Source: Labrys monachus (GTDB lineage: Bacteria; Pseudomonadota; Alphaproteobacteria; Rhizobiales; Labraceae). From it: a DNA stretch of 64,000 nucleotides. The stretch lies in contig NZ_JAUSVK010000001.1 in the NCBI RefSeq assembly GCF_030814655.1, positions 3,789,001-3,853,000 on the forward strand. Reading direction: 5' to 3'. Made by a program: the position numbers and the translations under genes. Under the pieces are notes generated by a model. The model did not search any database and had not been told where the DNA came from. It saw only the letters and a program-made list of their open reading frames with translations. Shown here piece by piece: positions 7,777-16,944 of this stretch; within the stretch, counting starts at the first letter, position 1; every line of letters starts with the position of its first letter.

Positions 7777-8376
7777 ATGGGCGCGAACGAAACACGCCAA
7801 CAGATCGTGGATGTCGCCGATCGGCTCTTTTATGAGCACGGGTTCGAAGCGACCTCCTTTGCCGACATCGCCAAGGATGTCGGGCTGTCGCGTGGCAATT
7901 TCTATTACCATTTCAAGACAAAAGACGAGATTCTCGACGCCGTGATCGCGCAACGGGCTGCAAACACCCGCGCCATGCTGGACGTGTGGGATCAAGACGC
8001 GGAGTCTCCGGCTGACCGTATCCGCAGCTTCGTCCACATGCTCATCGCCAACCAGACGAGTATCATGGCGCATGGTTGTCCGGTCGGCACGCTCTGCAAC
8101 GAATTGGCGAAGCTCGATCATGCGGCCAAGGATGATGCCGCCGGTCTGTTTTCCCTGTTCCGCGACTGGCTCGCCCAGCAATTCGCCGCGCTCGGGCGCG
8201 AAGCGGATGCCGATGCGCTGGCCCTCCACATCCTGATGCGCAGCCAGGGCGTCGCGGCGCTCGCCACCGCTTTCCACGACGAGGATTTCATCCGCCGCGA
8301 GGTGGAGGACATGGAGGCATGGCTGCATGCCGAATGCCCGGCCGCCTCAATACCCCATTCCCGCCAACCCGCCTGA
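7777..8376 (+). CDS. TetR/AcrR-family transcriptional regulator
   Basis: A 199-aa protein of normal family length. The N-terminal HTH (QQIVDVADRLFYEHGFEATS, then FADIAKDVGLSRGNFYYHFK) is a textbook TetR DNA-binding domain, and the C-terminal ligand domain is divergent as usual. A strong nested palindrome sits just upstream and is the likely operator for self-repression. The gene is followed after 10 bp by a YciI-family gene, so the two form an operon. Confidence 0.9.
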   Translation: MGANETRQQIVDVADRLFYEHGFEATSFADIAKDVGLSRGNFYYHFKTKDEILDAVIAQRAANTRAMLDVWDQDAESPADRIRSFVHMLIANQTSIMAHGCPVGTLCNELAKLDHAAKDDAAGLFSLFRDWLAQQFAALGREADADALALHILMRSQGVAALATAFHDEDFIRREVEDMEAWLHAECPAASIPHSRQPA

Positions 8377-8386
8377 TGGAGCAGCC

Positions 8387-8671
8387 ATGTTTGTCATCAC
8401 CCTTCGTTTCACCGACAAGATCAAGGCTCCGCAATTCATGGACGGGCACAATGCTTGGATCAAACGCGGCTTCGACGACGGCGTGTTCCTCCTGGTCGGC
8501 AGCCTTCAGCCAAATGCCGGCGGCGTGATCCTTGCGCATGATGCCTCGCCTGAGGAGATCGAGGCTCGGGTGCAGGATGATCCCTTCGTCGCCGGGGGCG
8601 TGGTCAGCGCCGAGATCCTCGCCATCGCGCCGAGCCGCGCCGATGAACGGCTCGCCTTCCTGAAAGCCTGA
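8387..8671 (+). CDS. YciI-family protein
   Basis: A 94-aa protein with the YciI-like ferredoxin-fold pattern. The first strand is MFVITLRFTDK, a central His lies in FMDGHNAWIKRGFDDG, and GSLQPNAGGVILAHDAS and VQDDPFVAGGVV follow. The conserved His in H..W and the DPF segment are hallmarks of the family, whose members are small cytoplasmic proteins with few known reactions. The start at 8387 is chosen because the family begins at MF(V/I) and the upstream extension overlaps the TetR gene. It is co-transcribed with that regulator and may be its target. Confidence 0.85.
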   Translation: MFVITLRFTDKIKAPQFMDGHNAWIKRGFDDGVFLLVGSLQPNAGGVILAHDASPEEIEARVQDDPFVAGGVVSAEILAIAPSRADERLAFLKA

Positions 8672-9013
8672 GTCACGAGCGCGACCGTTCCTGGCCCGGA
8701 CGGCCGCCTGCGCGGCGCCGCCCGAATTTTCGCTTATCACGACACCGCATGGGTTTTCCGGTCGATGACGATCGCCGCCTGTTCGGGAAGCTATGCCTCG
8801 AAGGATGGTACTTGGCCACGGACAGCGTCTGGATCAGCGTCGCGAGCGGGATGCGGTCTTTCAACAGAGCACTCTGCTGATCAATCAACTCCCGACCGCT
8901 ATGCGCTCGTCGCCGCATTGCGCCTGCGATCCCGCTCAGCGCTCGGCGATCGAACGCGGCTGGAACGGCCCAGCCCTGTTGACTTGCGCCGGTCCAGCAT
9001 TCCATGTCCTCCT
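8672..9013. other. Intergenic region with no recognised gene
   Basis: About 340 bases lie between the convergent YciI and glutathione S-transferase genes. Open frames exist on both strands, but their translations are Arg/Ser-rich and match nothing I know. No clear terminator hairpin with a T-tract was found. Confidence 0.4.
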
Positions 9014-9631
9014 TCAGGCCACCGGAGGAATCTCCGCCTCCCGTGCCAAGGCAGATCGGACGGACGCCCGCGCGCCGATCCGTTGCATGTAGCGCGCTGT
9101 CGCCGGCCAACGGTCGAGGTCGATCGAAAAGCCTTTCATCCAGCCGAGCACGGTGAAGAGATCGGCGTCGGCGACCGTGAAGCCGTCCCCCGCCAGATAA
9201 TCCCGAGATGCGAGGTTTACCTCGATGAAGGCGAGGCGCCGGAACAGCCGATCCCGGAAGATTGCCTGCACATCCTCCGGCAAGGCTCGATTGAATAGCG
9301 GGCTCGATCCGGCATGGACCTCGCTGGTGATGAAGTTGAGCCATTCCTGGAGCCGGACCCGTGCCAGCGTACCGGCGGCCGAAGCCAATCCCGCTTCCGG
9401 CTTCAGGTCGGCCAGATACTGAACGATGGCCGGCCCTTCGGTAAGGACCTCGCCGGTCTCGAGTTCGAGCGCCGCGACATAGCCCTTCGGATTGATGGCG
9501 AGGAAGTCCTCTCCCGCGGATGTGCGTTTCGTCCGATTGTTCACGCGGACGAGTTCGTAGGGCAATCCGAGCTCCTGAAGCACGATGTGCGGCGAGAGCG
9601 AACAGGTGTCGGGGGCGAAATAGAGCTTCAT
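9014..9631 (-). CDS. Glutathione S-transferase (beta-class-like)
   Basis: A 205-aa protein. The N-terminal thioredoxin-like domain begins MKLYFAPDTCSLSPHIVL, with the Cys-10 and Ser/Pro pattern of bacterial beta-class GSTs, and has the glutathione-binding EGPAIVQYLAD segment near residue 66. The all-helical C-terminal domain ends with a typical DADLFTVLGWMKGF stretch. The open frame runs far upstream, but the ATG at 9631 gives the normal family start. It conjugates glutathione to electrophiles in the cytoplasm. It is divergent from a LysR regulator 103 bp away, which probably controls it. Confidence 0.9.
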   Translation of the reverse strand: MKLYFAPDTCSLSPHIVLQELGLPYELVRVNNRTKRTSAGEDFLAINPKGYVAALELETGEVLTEGPAIVQYLADLKPEAGLASAAGTLARVRLQEWLNFITSEVHAGSSPLFNRALPEDVQAIFRDRLFRRLAFIEVNLASRDYLAGDGFTVADADLFTVLGWMKGFSIDLDRWPATARYMQRIGARASVRSALAREAEIPPVA

Positions 9632-9734
9632 CGTTGGGGCCTCGCTGAGGGGGGTAGATCGCCACCCCACATTGGCAGGTCTCGTGATATAATAAAAATT
9701 ACTCCCATATTTTCTTGGTATAAGCTCGCCTACT

Positions 9735-10613
9735 ATGAACCTGACCCAACTCCAGAGCCTGATCGCCGTCGCCGATGCCGGCAGCTTCACCGCAGCCGCG
9801 GACAAGCTTGGCGTCACCCAATCGGGAATGAGCCAGGCCCTGGCGGCGCTCGAAGAGAGCCTGGGAGTGAAACTGCTTGTCCGCCAGCCGCGGGGTGTCG
9901 AGTTGACCGCGTTCGGAGAGCGTGCGCTCGACCATGCGCGTACGGCGCTCTCGCATCTGGAGGCGATCGAAAGGGAGGCGATGGCACTGATCGGCGAGGA
10001 GACCGGCGCCATCCGTCTGGCGGGGTTCCCGAGCGTCTTCGCCACTGTCCTTCCGCCCTTGCTTCGGCGTTTTCGCACGCTCCATCCGGGCATCGGCCTC
10101 GTGCCGCTCGAAACCGACGACATAGAAGTGGAGGCTTGGCTCGCGGCGGGATCGATCGACCTCGGCGTCGTTCTCAACCCGTCTTCGGCCAGAAAAGCCG
10201 TTCCACTCGGACGGGATGCCTGGGTTCCGATCCTGCCGGCGGCGCATCCCCTGTCACGGCGTAATTCGGTCTCGTTGGCCGAACTGGCAGCCGCGCCCTT
10301 CGTTCTCGCCACCGGCGGGTGCCATACGAACGCCCGCTCGCTTGCCGACGCGGCTGGATTGACGCTCCAGAACGTTGAGATCGAGGTGCGCGACTGGGCG
10401 AGCGCGATTGCCCTGGTTCGGGAAGGTGCGGGTGTCAGTCTCGTGCCGGAATCCACTTTGCCGGAACAGCACCGCGGCTTGCGGGTTTCGAAGCTCGCTT
10501 CACCGTTGCATCGCGAGTTCGGGCTCGTCGCTTCGCCGGTGCGGCCGCTCTCCCGGGCCGGTCGCCTGTTCGTCGAGGTGGCACGTCGCTCGACTGTGCC
10601 GGACTTGGCATAG
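9735..10613 (+). CDS. LysR-family transcriptional regulator
   Basis: A 292-aa protein. The N-terminal wHTH reads MNLTQLQSLIAVADAGSFTA, then GVTQSGMSQALAALEESLG; the effector domain starts near residue 90 (GAIRLAGFPSVFATVLPPLL). It is divergent from the GST gene, and the AT-rich intergenic stretch (9690-9725) probably contains both promoters and the LysR site. Its 3' end converges with the MFS gene, leaving about 40 bp between stops. Confidence 0.9.
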   Translation: MNLTQLQSLIAVADAGSFTAAADKLGVTQSGMSQALAALEESLGVKLLVRQPRGVELTAFGERALDHARTALSHLEAIEREAMALIGEETGAIRLAGFPSVFATVLPPLLRRFRTLHPGIGLVPLETDDIEVEAWLAAGSIDLGVVLNPSSARKAVPLGRDAWVPILPAAHPLSRRNSVSLAELAAAPFVLATGGCHTNARSLADAAGLTLQNVEIEVRDWASAIALVREGAGVSLVPESTLPEQHRGLRVSKLASPLHREFGLVASPVRPLSRAGRLFVEVARRSTVPDLA

Positions 10614-10652
10614 CGCAAGACGCGCGGGCGAACCGGCTGCCGGTCTCCACCC

Positions 10653-12170
10653 TCATGCTGCACCATCGACATCTCCCCTCCTCCCGAAGGTGAAGAAGCT
10701 GAGTGTGGCGAGCCCCCAGACACCGATGGCGCCGTAGAGCATCACATCTCCGAAACCGCCGGCGAGTGCAGCAGGACCGAGCGCCTTCGACGCTCCCTGG
10801 GCAGCCTGATCGAGGGCGGCGACATTTCCGGCCGCGATCTGTTTGGCGACGTGCCGAAGCTGCGTGGCGTCGAACGATCCTGACGCCGCACTCAGGCGCT
10901 TCAGAACGCCGTCGACCAAAACAAAGCCCATCAGCGCAATGTTGATGGCGAGCGAGATCATCCGGGCACTCATGTCGATACCGGAGGCCATGCCGGCTCT
11001 GTCGCTCGACACCGATCCGGTCGTGGTGTTGGTGACCGGCGTGTTGGTCGCCCCGAGGCCGATCCCGGCCAACAGCGCGCCGATCAACGTCGTCGGCAAG
11101 GCCGCCGGACCACCGCCTGCTCCGATCTTCATGATGAAAAAGCCGAGACCGATCGCGAACAGTCCCGCCGGAATGACGGTGCCGGCGCCAAGGCGCAGCG
11201 AAAGGCGTTCGGCAAAGGGCGGGACGACCAGCGTCGGCAGGGTATAGGCGAGAAGTGCAAGGCCTACGGTCAGCCCGTCGAGACCGAGCCCCGCCTGAAA
11301 CCAGATCGGCAGATAGATCATGAACGGCCAGAAGCTGAAATTCATGCCCATCGAGCCGAAAAGAGCCCCGGAAAAGGGCCGGATTCGGAACACCGAGAAA
11401 TCAAACATCGGGTGCGGCGTGATCTGCTCGACAATGACGAAGGCGATGAGGCTGAGGGCGGCTGTAGCGACGATCGCCAGCGCGATCGGGCTGGTGAAAC
11501 CGAGTTCGCTGCCCTGAGTAATGACGTAGGCGAGGCAAAAGACGGCCAGTGACAGGGTCGCGATGCCGCCGAGATCCAGGTGCCGAGCGGCTGGATCCTT
11601 CGATTCCCGAACACCGCGCCAAGCCAGGATGACGGTCAGCACAGCGATGAAACCGTGGGTCAGAAACACCCAGGCCCAACCCATCAGGGCGGCGATCCCG
11701 CTGCCGATCACCGGACCGAAGCCGAGACCGAACCCGGTAACGATGCCCCACCAGCCGAAAGCCCGGGCTCGATCGGCCGCCGTGCTGAACTGATGCGAGA
11801 GCACTGCGATCCCACAAATCAGCATGGCGCCGCCGCCCGCGCCCTGGAGCGCGCGCCCGGCGATGAGGATCATCATGGTGGGGGCAAGGCCGCACAGGAC
11901 GGACGTGCCGCCGAACGCAACGATGGCGACGATGAGAAGACGCTTGCGCCCGAAGCGATCCGCCAGTGTGCCGGCAGCCATGAGGACCGTCGCCACGGCG
12001 ATGGTGTAGGCGTTCATCGTCCACTGGAGCTCTTGAAAATCGGCGTGAAGGACTGTCTCCAGCGTCGGCAGGATCGCCGGAACGCTTGATATTTCGAAGC
12101 CGAACATCAGAGCCGACAAGCAGATGGCGGCCAAGGCAAGGTTACCTTGCCGCGAGGAAGCAAAGGACAT
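10653..12170 (-). CDS. MFS transporter, DHA2-type drug exporter
   Basis: A 505-aa integral membrane protein with about fourteen hydrophobic segments. The family motif A loop appears as AGTLADRFGRKR near residue 70, followed by RALQGAGGGAMLICG (motif C region). Length and helix count fit the DHA2 (14-TMS) drug:H+ antiporters. The ATG at 12170 is chosen because upstream in-frame sequence is not membrane-like. It is divergent from a LysR gene 180 bp away, the likely regulator. The substrate is unknown. Confidence 0.9.
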   Translation of the reverse strand: MSFASSRQGNLALAAICLSALMFGFEISSVPAILPTLETVLHADFQELQWTMNAYTIAVATVLMAAGTLADRFGRKRLLIVAIVAFGGTSVLCGLAPTMMILIAGRALQGAGGGAMLICGIAVLSHQFSTAADRARAFGWWGIVTGFGLGFGPVIGSGIAALMGWAWVFLTHGFIAVLTVILAWRGVRESKDPAARHLDLGGIATLSLAVFCLAYVITQGSELGFTSPIALAIVATAALSLIAFVIVEQITPHPMFDFSVFRIRPFSGALFGSMGMNFSFWPFMIYLPIWFQAGLGLDGLTVGLALLAYTLPTLVVPPFAERLSLRLGAGTVIPAGLFAIGLGFFIMKIGAGGGPAALPTTLIGALLAGIGLGATNTPVTNTTTGSVSSDRAGMASGIDMSARMISLAINIALMGFVLVDGVLKRLSAASGSFDATQLRHVAKQIAAGNVAALDQAAQGASKALGPAALAGGFGDVMLYGAIGVWGLATLSFFTFGRRGDVDGAA

Positions 12171-12350
12171 GATCAGGCCTTTCAGCGCCGAGGTTACTCG
12201 GCGTCCCGCGCGCGGCCGTTCACCCCCAACGGCTGAAGCCGGGGTGGCACGGCAGTCTTGCGAGCGACTGTTGTTGATGGACCTGATCGTAGGCGAAACT
12301 TGACGATATAAGAATGATATGGCTGAGTATTTCAGAGACAACAAATCTGG

Positions 12351-13220
12351 ATGATCAAAATGGCATCCCTCGATGTCGAGTCGGTCCAGGCTTTCGTGGC
12401 CATCGCCGACCTTCAGAGTTTCACGCGAGCGTCGGAAGCCCTCGGCACCACGCAGGGGGCGATCAGCGTCAAGCTGCGACGCCTGGAAGAGCGGATCGGC
12501 CAGCGGCTGATCGAACGCACGCCGCGCCACGTCCGGCTTTCCGCACATGGCGTCGTCTTTCTCGACCGGGCTCGCGATTTTCTTGCCGCGCACGAAGCCG
12601 CGCTGTCGGCGCTCGCTTCCACGACCCCGCGCCGCTTCGGGCTCGGCATCGCCGCGCATGTGGCCGGACCGGAACTTCCGACCCTTCTGGCGCAACTCAA
12701 CGCGCATGATCCGGGCCTGCGCATCGAGGTCCGCCTGGAAAATTCGCGCACGCTGCTCGACGCCTTCGATCGCGGAGAGCTGGATGCCTGTATCATTCGA
12801 CGCGAAGACGACCGGCGCGACGGCGAGGTTCTCGGCCCGGAACATTTCGGATGGTTCGCCGCGCCGAATTTCGAGCATCGGCAGGGCGAACCGCTGCGGT
12901 TGGCGGCCCTGTCGCCCTCCTGCGGCGTGCGCGATATCGCGACCCGCGCCCTCGACGAGGCAGGCATCGCCTGGACGGAAGTGTTCCTGGGTGGTGGCTC
13001 GTCGGCCGTCGCGGCAGCCGTCTCCGCCGGATTCGCCATGGCCGTCTTTTCCTGTCGACTTGCCCCGCCTGGCACCGTCGAAGTCGGCGAGCGTTTCAGG
13101 CTACCGCGTCTGCCCTCGTCCGAGATCGTGCTGCACTCGACGCTCACCGATCCCAAATCGCGTGCCGCATTGCGCACGCTCGCCGCCGCCTTTCGGGAGC
13201 ATCGCGCGATGGCCGGATAG
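12351..13220 (+). CDS. LysR-family transcriptional regulator
   Basis: A 289-aa protein. Its wHTH covers SLDVESVQAFVAIADLQSFT and TTQGAISVKLRRLEERIG, with LIERTPRHVRLS as the wing. The effector domain follows from residue 95. An ATG three codons in (12360) is an equally possible start. It is divergent from the MFS exporter, whose expression it probably controls. Confidence 0.88.
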   Translation: MIKMASLDVESVQAFVAIADLQSFTRASEALGTTQGAISVKLRRLEERIGQRLIERTPRHVRLSAHGVVFLDRARDFLAAHEAALSALASTTPRRFGLGIAAHVAGPELPTLLAQLNAHDPGLRIEVRLENSRTLLDAFDRGELDACIIRREDDRRDGEVLGPEHFGWFAAPNFEHRQGEPLRLAALSPSCGVRDIATRALDEAGIAWTEVFLGGGSSAVAAAVSAGFAMAVFSCRLAPPGTVEVGERFRLPRLPSSEIVLHSTLTDPKSRAALRTLAAAFREHRAMAG

Positions 13221-13586
13221 AGGGCGCGCGGCAGACACCCGTAGCCGGCTGCCATTTTCGGACAGCCTTGCCGGCTTCCCTCGGCCATGTCGGCCTCCAT
13301 TCGATGTCACCATCCGATCGAGGACGAGGAGGCGTTCGACCGAAGCAATCGAGCGGCGGTCAGGCCCTACACGGTCTGTTGCGGGCCGGGCTTGACCTTG
13401 ACCGCATCTCGGCGGCGGCCAGCGTTACCGAAGCTCGTCCAGAGGGGAAGATCGAAGGCAGACGCGATAAGAGGTCCACCAAACGGCACGCCTATGCCGT
13501 TGTCGGATTCCCTATGCTCGCAAGCTCAGGCGCTGCGAATTCATCTCAATGACCCTTGCCGTTGACCGCTGCGTATCGGTGGCTTT
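13221..13586. other. Intergenic region with no recognised gene
   Basis: About 365 bases lie between two convergent regulator genes. A plus-strand frame (13287-13565) and a minus-strand frame (13101-13313) are open, but their translations show no domain. I see no T-tract terminator. This may be decayed coding sequence. Confidence 0.4.
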
Positions 13587-14162
13587 TCAATCTATAAGCG
13601 ACAAGGCCGTCTCGAGCGCATGCTCGATAGCCCGATCGGAATCGTCACCATCGGGCATGGCGCGTGCGATTCCGATTGCACCAACCATCATGGCGACAAT
13701 GCTCCAGGCACGTCGCTCACGATCCGCCTCAGCGCCACCAAGTACCGTCGACACCTTCCGGATGAGTTCCGTCATCTTGAGCTGATAGGTCTCCCGAACC
13801 GCGGGACTGGCTCGTGCCACGTCGGCGCTCAAAGTTGGCATAACGCAGCCGATGGCGGGATTCTCGCGGTGATAGGCGCTGATGTACTCATGGAGCCACT
13901 GTCTGAGAAGCGCACGCCGCTCAGCCACGCTCCCCATAGAATCGATGAAGGACTTTCCCAGACAAGCCTCGATGACGCCCTCCAGGAGCGCCTCCTTGTT
14001 CGGGAAATTCGAGTAGAACGCGCCCGACGTCACGCCAGCGGCAGCCGCAAGACCGTCAACACCGATCCCATTAAATCCATTGACCCTGAGTGCCCGCGCT
14101 CCAGCTTGCAGGATTGCTTCCCTGGCCTTCGCTTTTTGGCCTGGCGGATATCTCATTCCCAA
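13587..14162 (-). CDS. TetR-family transcriptional regulator
   Basis: A 191-aa protein. The HTH spans AREAILQAGARALRVNGFNG, then VDGLAAAAGVTSGAFYSNFPNK. The C-terminal part (YHRENPAIGCVMPTLSADVA) resembles the TetR_C_16-like group that often controls oxidoreductases. It is divergent from an alpha/beta hydrolase. Overlapping palindromes in the 121-bp spacer are the likely operators for both genes. Confidence 0.9.
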   Translation of the reverse strand: MGMRYPPGQKAKAREAILQAGARALRVNGFNGIGVDGLAAAAGVTSGAFYSNFPNKEALLEGVIEACLGKSFIDSMGSVAERRALLRQWLHEYISAYHRENPAIGCVMPTLSADVARASPAVRETYQLKMTELIRKVSTVLGGAEADRERRAWSIVAMMVGAIGIARAMPDGDDSDRAIEHALETALSLID

Positions 14163-14206
14163 TCTCCGGATCGGCCGCTATCGACCTTGAATTATAAAAT
14201 CACGTT

Positions 14207-14224
14207 CGTTATATAACGATCGTT
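14207..14224. promoter_or_regulatory. Overlapping palindromes between TetR and hydrolase genes
   Basis: Two perfect palindromes overlap: cgttatataacg (14207-14218) and aacgatcgtt (14215-14224). The site is in the AT-rich divergent promoter region, 45 bp upstream of the TetR start and 59 bp upstream of the hydrolase start. A role as a TetR operator is inferred from position and symmetry. Confidence 0.55.
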
Positions 14225-14283
14225 ATTCAATTCCGCCAGTGCTCGATAGCCGATCGCGCGGTTCAATCGAAAGGAACGAAGTG

Positions 14284-15111
14284 ATGAGTTTTGAAAATGC
14301 GCCAACCAAAGCGATCGATGTGGACGGCACGTCCTTCGTGTATCGAGAAATCGGCGAGAAGAGCGACGTGCCGGTCATCTTCCTTCATCACCTGACCGCG
14401 GTGCTCGACGATTGGGACCCCAGAGTGGTCGATGGCGTCGCGGCTGAGCACCAGGTCATCATATTCGACAACCGGGGCGTGGGCGGGTCTGGCGGCGCGA
14501 CGCCTACCTCGGTCGAGGAGATGGCCCGCGATGCGGTAGCCTTCATCCGTGCACTTGGACTGAGCAAGGTTGATCTACTGGGTTTCTCGCTCGGCGGGTT
14601 TGTCGCTCAGGTCATCGCGCAGGAGCAGCCTGACCTCATTCGTAAGGTCATCATCGCCGGTTCGGGTCCTGCCGGCGGTGAAGGCCTCTCGAATATGGGC
14701 GCCGTTCTGCAGGACGCCCTTGCCAAGGCTGGCGCCTCGGGCAAACACCCCAAGCACTTTCTGTTCTTCTCTCAAACCGACAATGGTCAAGTCGCAGCCA
14801 GTGCCTTTCTCGCTCGCCTGAACGAACGCGAGGGCGATCGCGATGCTGCCATCAGCAATGAGACCATTGGCGCGCAGCTCACCGCCATTCATGCCTGGGG
14901 ACAGGGAGATCCGTCCAAGCTGAGCGAGATTCATCATCCCGTTCTCGTTGCCAACGGCGACGATGACGTGATGGCGCCGACGATCAATTCGTTCGAACTG
15001 GCGCGTAGACTCCCGAATGCGCAGCTCAGCATTTTTCCGGACGCCAGCCACGGCGGTATTTTCCAGTACCACCCCGTGTTCGTTCAGCAGGCTCTCGACT
15101 TCCTTCGCTGA
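14284..15111 (+). CDS. Alpha/beta fold hydrolase
   Basis: A 275-aa cytoplasmic hydrolase. The oxyanion strand is VIFLHHLTA, the nucleophile Ser-102 lies in LLGFSLGGFVAQ, the acid is in VANGDDDVM, and the catalytic His is in DASHGGIFQY near the C-terminus. FDNRGVGGSGG is the usual cap-side motif. The start at 14284 has a purine-rich upstream region (gaaaggaacgaagtg). It is divergently paired with a TetR regulator and followed in the same direction by a DUF302 gene. Confidence 0.88.
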   Translation: MSFENAPTKAIDVDGTSFVYREIGEKSDVPVIFLHHLTAVLDDWDPRVVDGVAAEHQVIIFDNRGVGGSGGATPTSVEEMARDAVAFIRALGLSKVDLLGFSLGGFVAQVIAQEQPDLIRKVIIAGSGPAGGEGLSNMGAVLQDALAKAGASGKHPKHFLFFSQTDNGQVAASAFLARLNEREGDRDAAISNETIGAQLTAIHAWGQGDPSKLSEIHHPVLVANGDDDVMAPTINSFELARRLPNAQLSIFPDASHGGIFQYHPVFVQQALDFLR

Positions 15112-15318
15112 TGGCTCCGGCCGAGGCGGCAGGTCTATCCGCCTCCTCAGTCGATCGCCGGCAAGCCTCCATCGCGAGACCGCCCTTCGATCAGTTCCGA
15201 GAAGACGACGTCCCGGCCTCGCAAGTTCGCCACCGCCTCCGCGATGACCTGACGCACGACGCTGAATTCATCCGGCCAATCCCGCTTCCGTCCGACAGTT
15301 TCCAAGAGGAGCCAAACC

Positions 15319-15810
15319 ATGCCTACCGTTGAAGTGACATCCAAGCTGATTACCATCGAACACATCAGAATAAGCTCCAAGCGTTCCTTCGCCGACGTTC
15401 GGGCCTCCATCGAGGCCGACCTTCCCAAGCTTGATCCAAATATCAGGGTCATGCTCAGTCGCGGCGATCAGGACAGCATCAAGGAATATGAAGATCACGG
15501 TCCCAAGCTCTTCATGTTTCTGGATCGCGATCATGGTGAACTCCTGGCGATCGCCGGGCAGAAGCGCAACGCGGTCCAATACGAGATCGGAAACCCGATC
15601 ACGGCCTCAACGATGACCCGACATAGTCTGGGCGCTGCGCTCTATGCTCCGCTCCGCGTTGCGCTCTTTGAAACCGAAGGCGGAGAAGTCGTGTTCGAAT
15701 ACGACAAACCTTCCACCTTCTTCGGTCAATTTGGAGACGAGCGCGTTACCGAGGTCGGCCGCTACCTCGATCGAGAACTGGAAGCCGCACTCGTCAAAGC
15801 GGCTGGCTGA
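15319..15810 (+). CDS. DUF302-domain protein
   Basis: A 163-aa protein. The N-terminus (VEVTSKLITIEHIRISSKRS) and the segment PKLFMFLDRDHGELLAIAGQ, followed by KRNAVQYEIGNP and TMTRH, fit the DUF302 fold, a small alpha/beta domain that may bind small ligands. The C-terminal AALYAPLRVALFETEGG and FGQFGDERV segments continue this pattern. It has no signal peptide. It lies 207 bp after the hydrolase and might share its promoter; the enzymatic role is unknown. Confidence 0.75.
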   Translation: MPTVEVTSKLITIEHIRISSKRSFADVRASIEADLPKLDPNIRVMLSRGDQDSIKEYEDHGPKLFMFLDRDHGELLAIAGQKRNAVQYEIGNPITASTMTRHSLGAALYAPLRVALFETEGGEVVFEYDKPSTFFGQFGDERVTEVGRYLDRELEAALVKAAG

Positions 15811-15877
15811 CTGCAGCGGGCGCGCTCTTCATGCCTGGAGCGCGCCTGGTTGCCGCATCGCCCGCTTGATGCGCCCA

Positions 15878-16807
15878 CTATTGCTGCTGGCTCCTGGCCT
15901 CGCTTGGCGCGTAACCGAAATGGGCCTTGAACGCACGGCTGAACGCCGCGTCCGAAGCGTAACCACTGCGATAGGCCGCTTCCGTAACTTTCAGTCCACC
16001 GCTGCGGAGCAGGTCGGCGGCTATCGTCAGACGCCATCGCGACAGATAGCGTAGAGGCGGCTCGCCGACGGCAGCGGTGAACCGTTCGGCAAAAATGGAG
16101 CGGGACATTCTCGCGACCTCGGCGAGCGACTGTACCGTCCACCGCCGGAAGGGATCGGCGTGCATGGCGCTCAGGACGCGTCCGATCCGTTCCTCACCTA
16201 ACCCTCCGAGCCAGCCCATGCGGTTGGCCTCGCTCGCTGCCCAACTGCGCAGGGTTCGAATGACCAGGAGGTCGATAAGGCGGGAGATCATGAGGGAGGA
16301 GCCCGGGTTCGGCTGCTGCGCCTCGGCAACCAGGAAACGCGATATCGCTGCGAGCCAGGGCGGCGCACCACCATCGCCCCGAGGTATATGGATCAAGGGC
16401 GGAAGCGCGGACATGACCGCGGGAAGCGGGCTTCCCTCGAAGCTGAAAAATCCTCCGACCAATTGCGTAACCGGCCCCCCTCCCCCGTGCCGCAACACCA
16501 GCTCGTCCCGATCGAAATGGTCCGCCGCGACGACGCCGATATTTTCAGCCGGAGAGCTCAAGGCATCGGCGATCACATGGCCCTTTCCCAACGGCAACAA
16601 GACAAGATCGCCCTCGTCAACCCGAGTTGGGCTCTCGCCGACTGGCGTTACCCAGGCCTCTCCTGTCTCGATGAAATGAAAGTGGGAGGGTCCGGGCTGA
16701 AATTGGAGCCCCCACGGCTCACCGAGAAACGCCGTGTAGACCATTTCGCCGCGTAGACGGATCAGCGTCAGCACCTCGGACAGCACGTCGTTTCGCGCTG
16801 CGGACAT
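15878..16807 (-). CDS. AraC-family regulator with cupin sensor domain (copy 1)
   Basis: A 309-aa protein. The N-terminal cupin domain (GPSHFHFIETGEAWVTPVGE, EGDLVLLPLGKGHVI) senses a ligand. The C-terminal AraC domain has two HTHs (WTVQSLAEVARMSRSIFAER, then VTEAAYRSGYASDAAFSRAF). The start at 16807 is chosen by comparison with the similar regulator at 18007-18969; upstream in-frame ATGs at 16825 and 16930 exist. It is divergent from an alpha/beta hydrolase and probably controls it. Confidence 0.85.
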   Translation of the reverse strand: MSAARNDVLSEVLTLIRLRGEMVYTAFLGEPWGLQFQPGPSHFHFIETGEAWVTPVGESPTRVDEGDLVLLPLGKGHVIADALSSPAENIGVVAADHFDRDELVLRHGGGGPVTQLVGGFFSFEGSPLPAVMSALPPLIHIPRGDGGAPPWLAAISRFLVAEAQQPNPGSSLMISRLIDLLVIRTLRSWAASEANRMGWLGGLGEERIGRVLSAMHADPFRRWTVQSLAEVARMSRSIFAERFTAAVGEPPLRYLSRWRLTIAADLLRSGGLKVTEAAYRSGYASDAAFSRAFKAHFGYAPSEARSQQQ

Positions 16808-16944
16808 TCCAAAATCTCGCGTCATTCCGGACGATCCATCATATATTCCGGAGATCACGGCATGTCCCGATCTCCTCATTTCGACTAGTTTTTGTTCATC
16901 GGATTTCTCCGAAATTACCATAAAAAACACGAAGGAACAATGAA

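Noticed and set aside
9014-10723. Single 569-codon frame including the glutathione S-transferase
   Set aside because: The upstream part is antisense to a LysR gene and is Ser/Arg-rich; the real start is the ATG at 9631.
10653-12878. 741-codon frame including the MFS exporter
   Set aside because: The first 236 codons are non-membrane sequence antisense to the LysR gene; the transporter starts at 12170.
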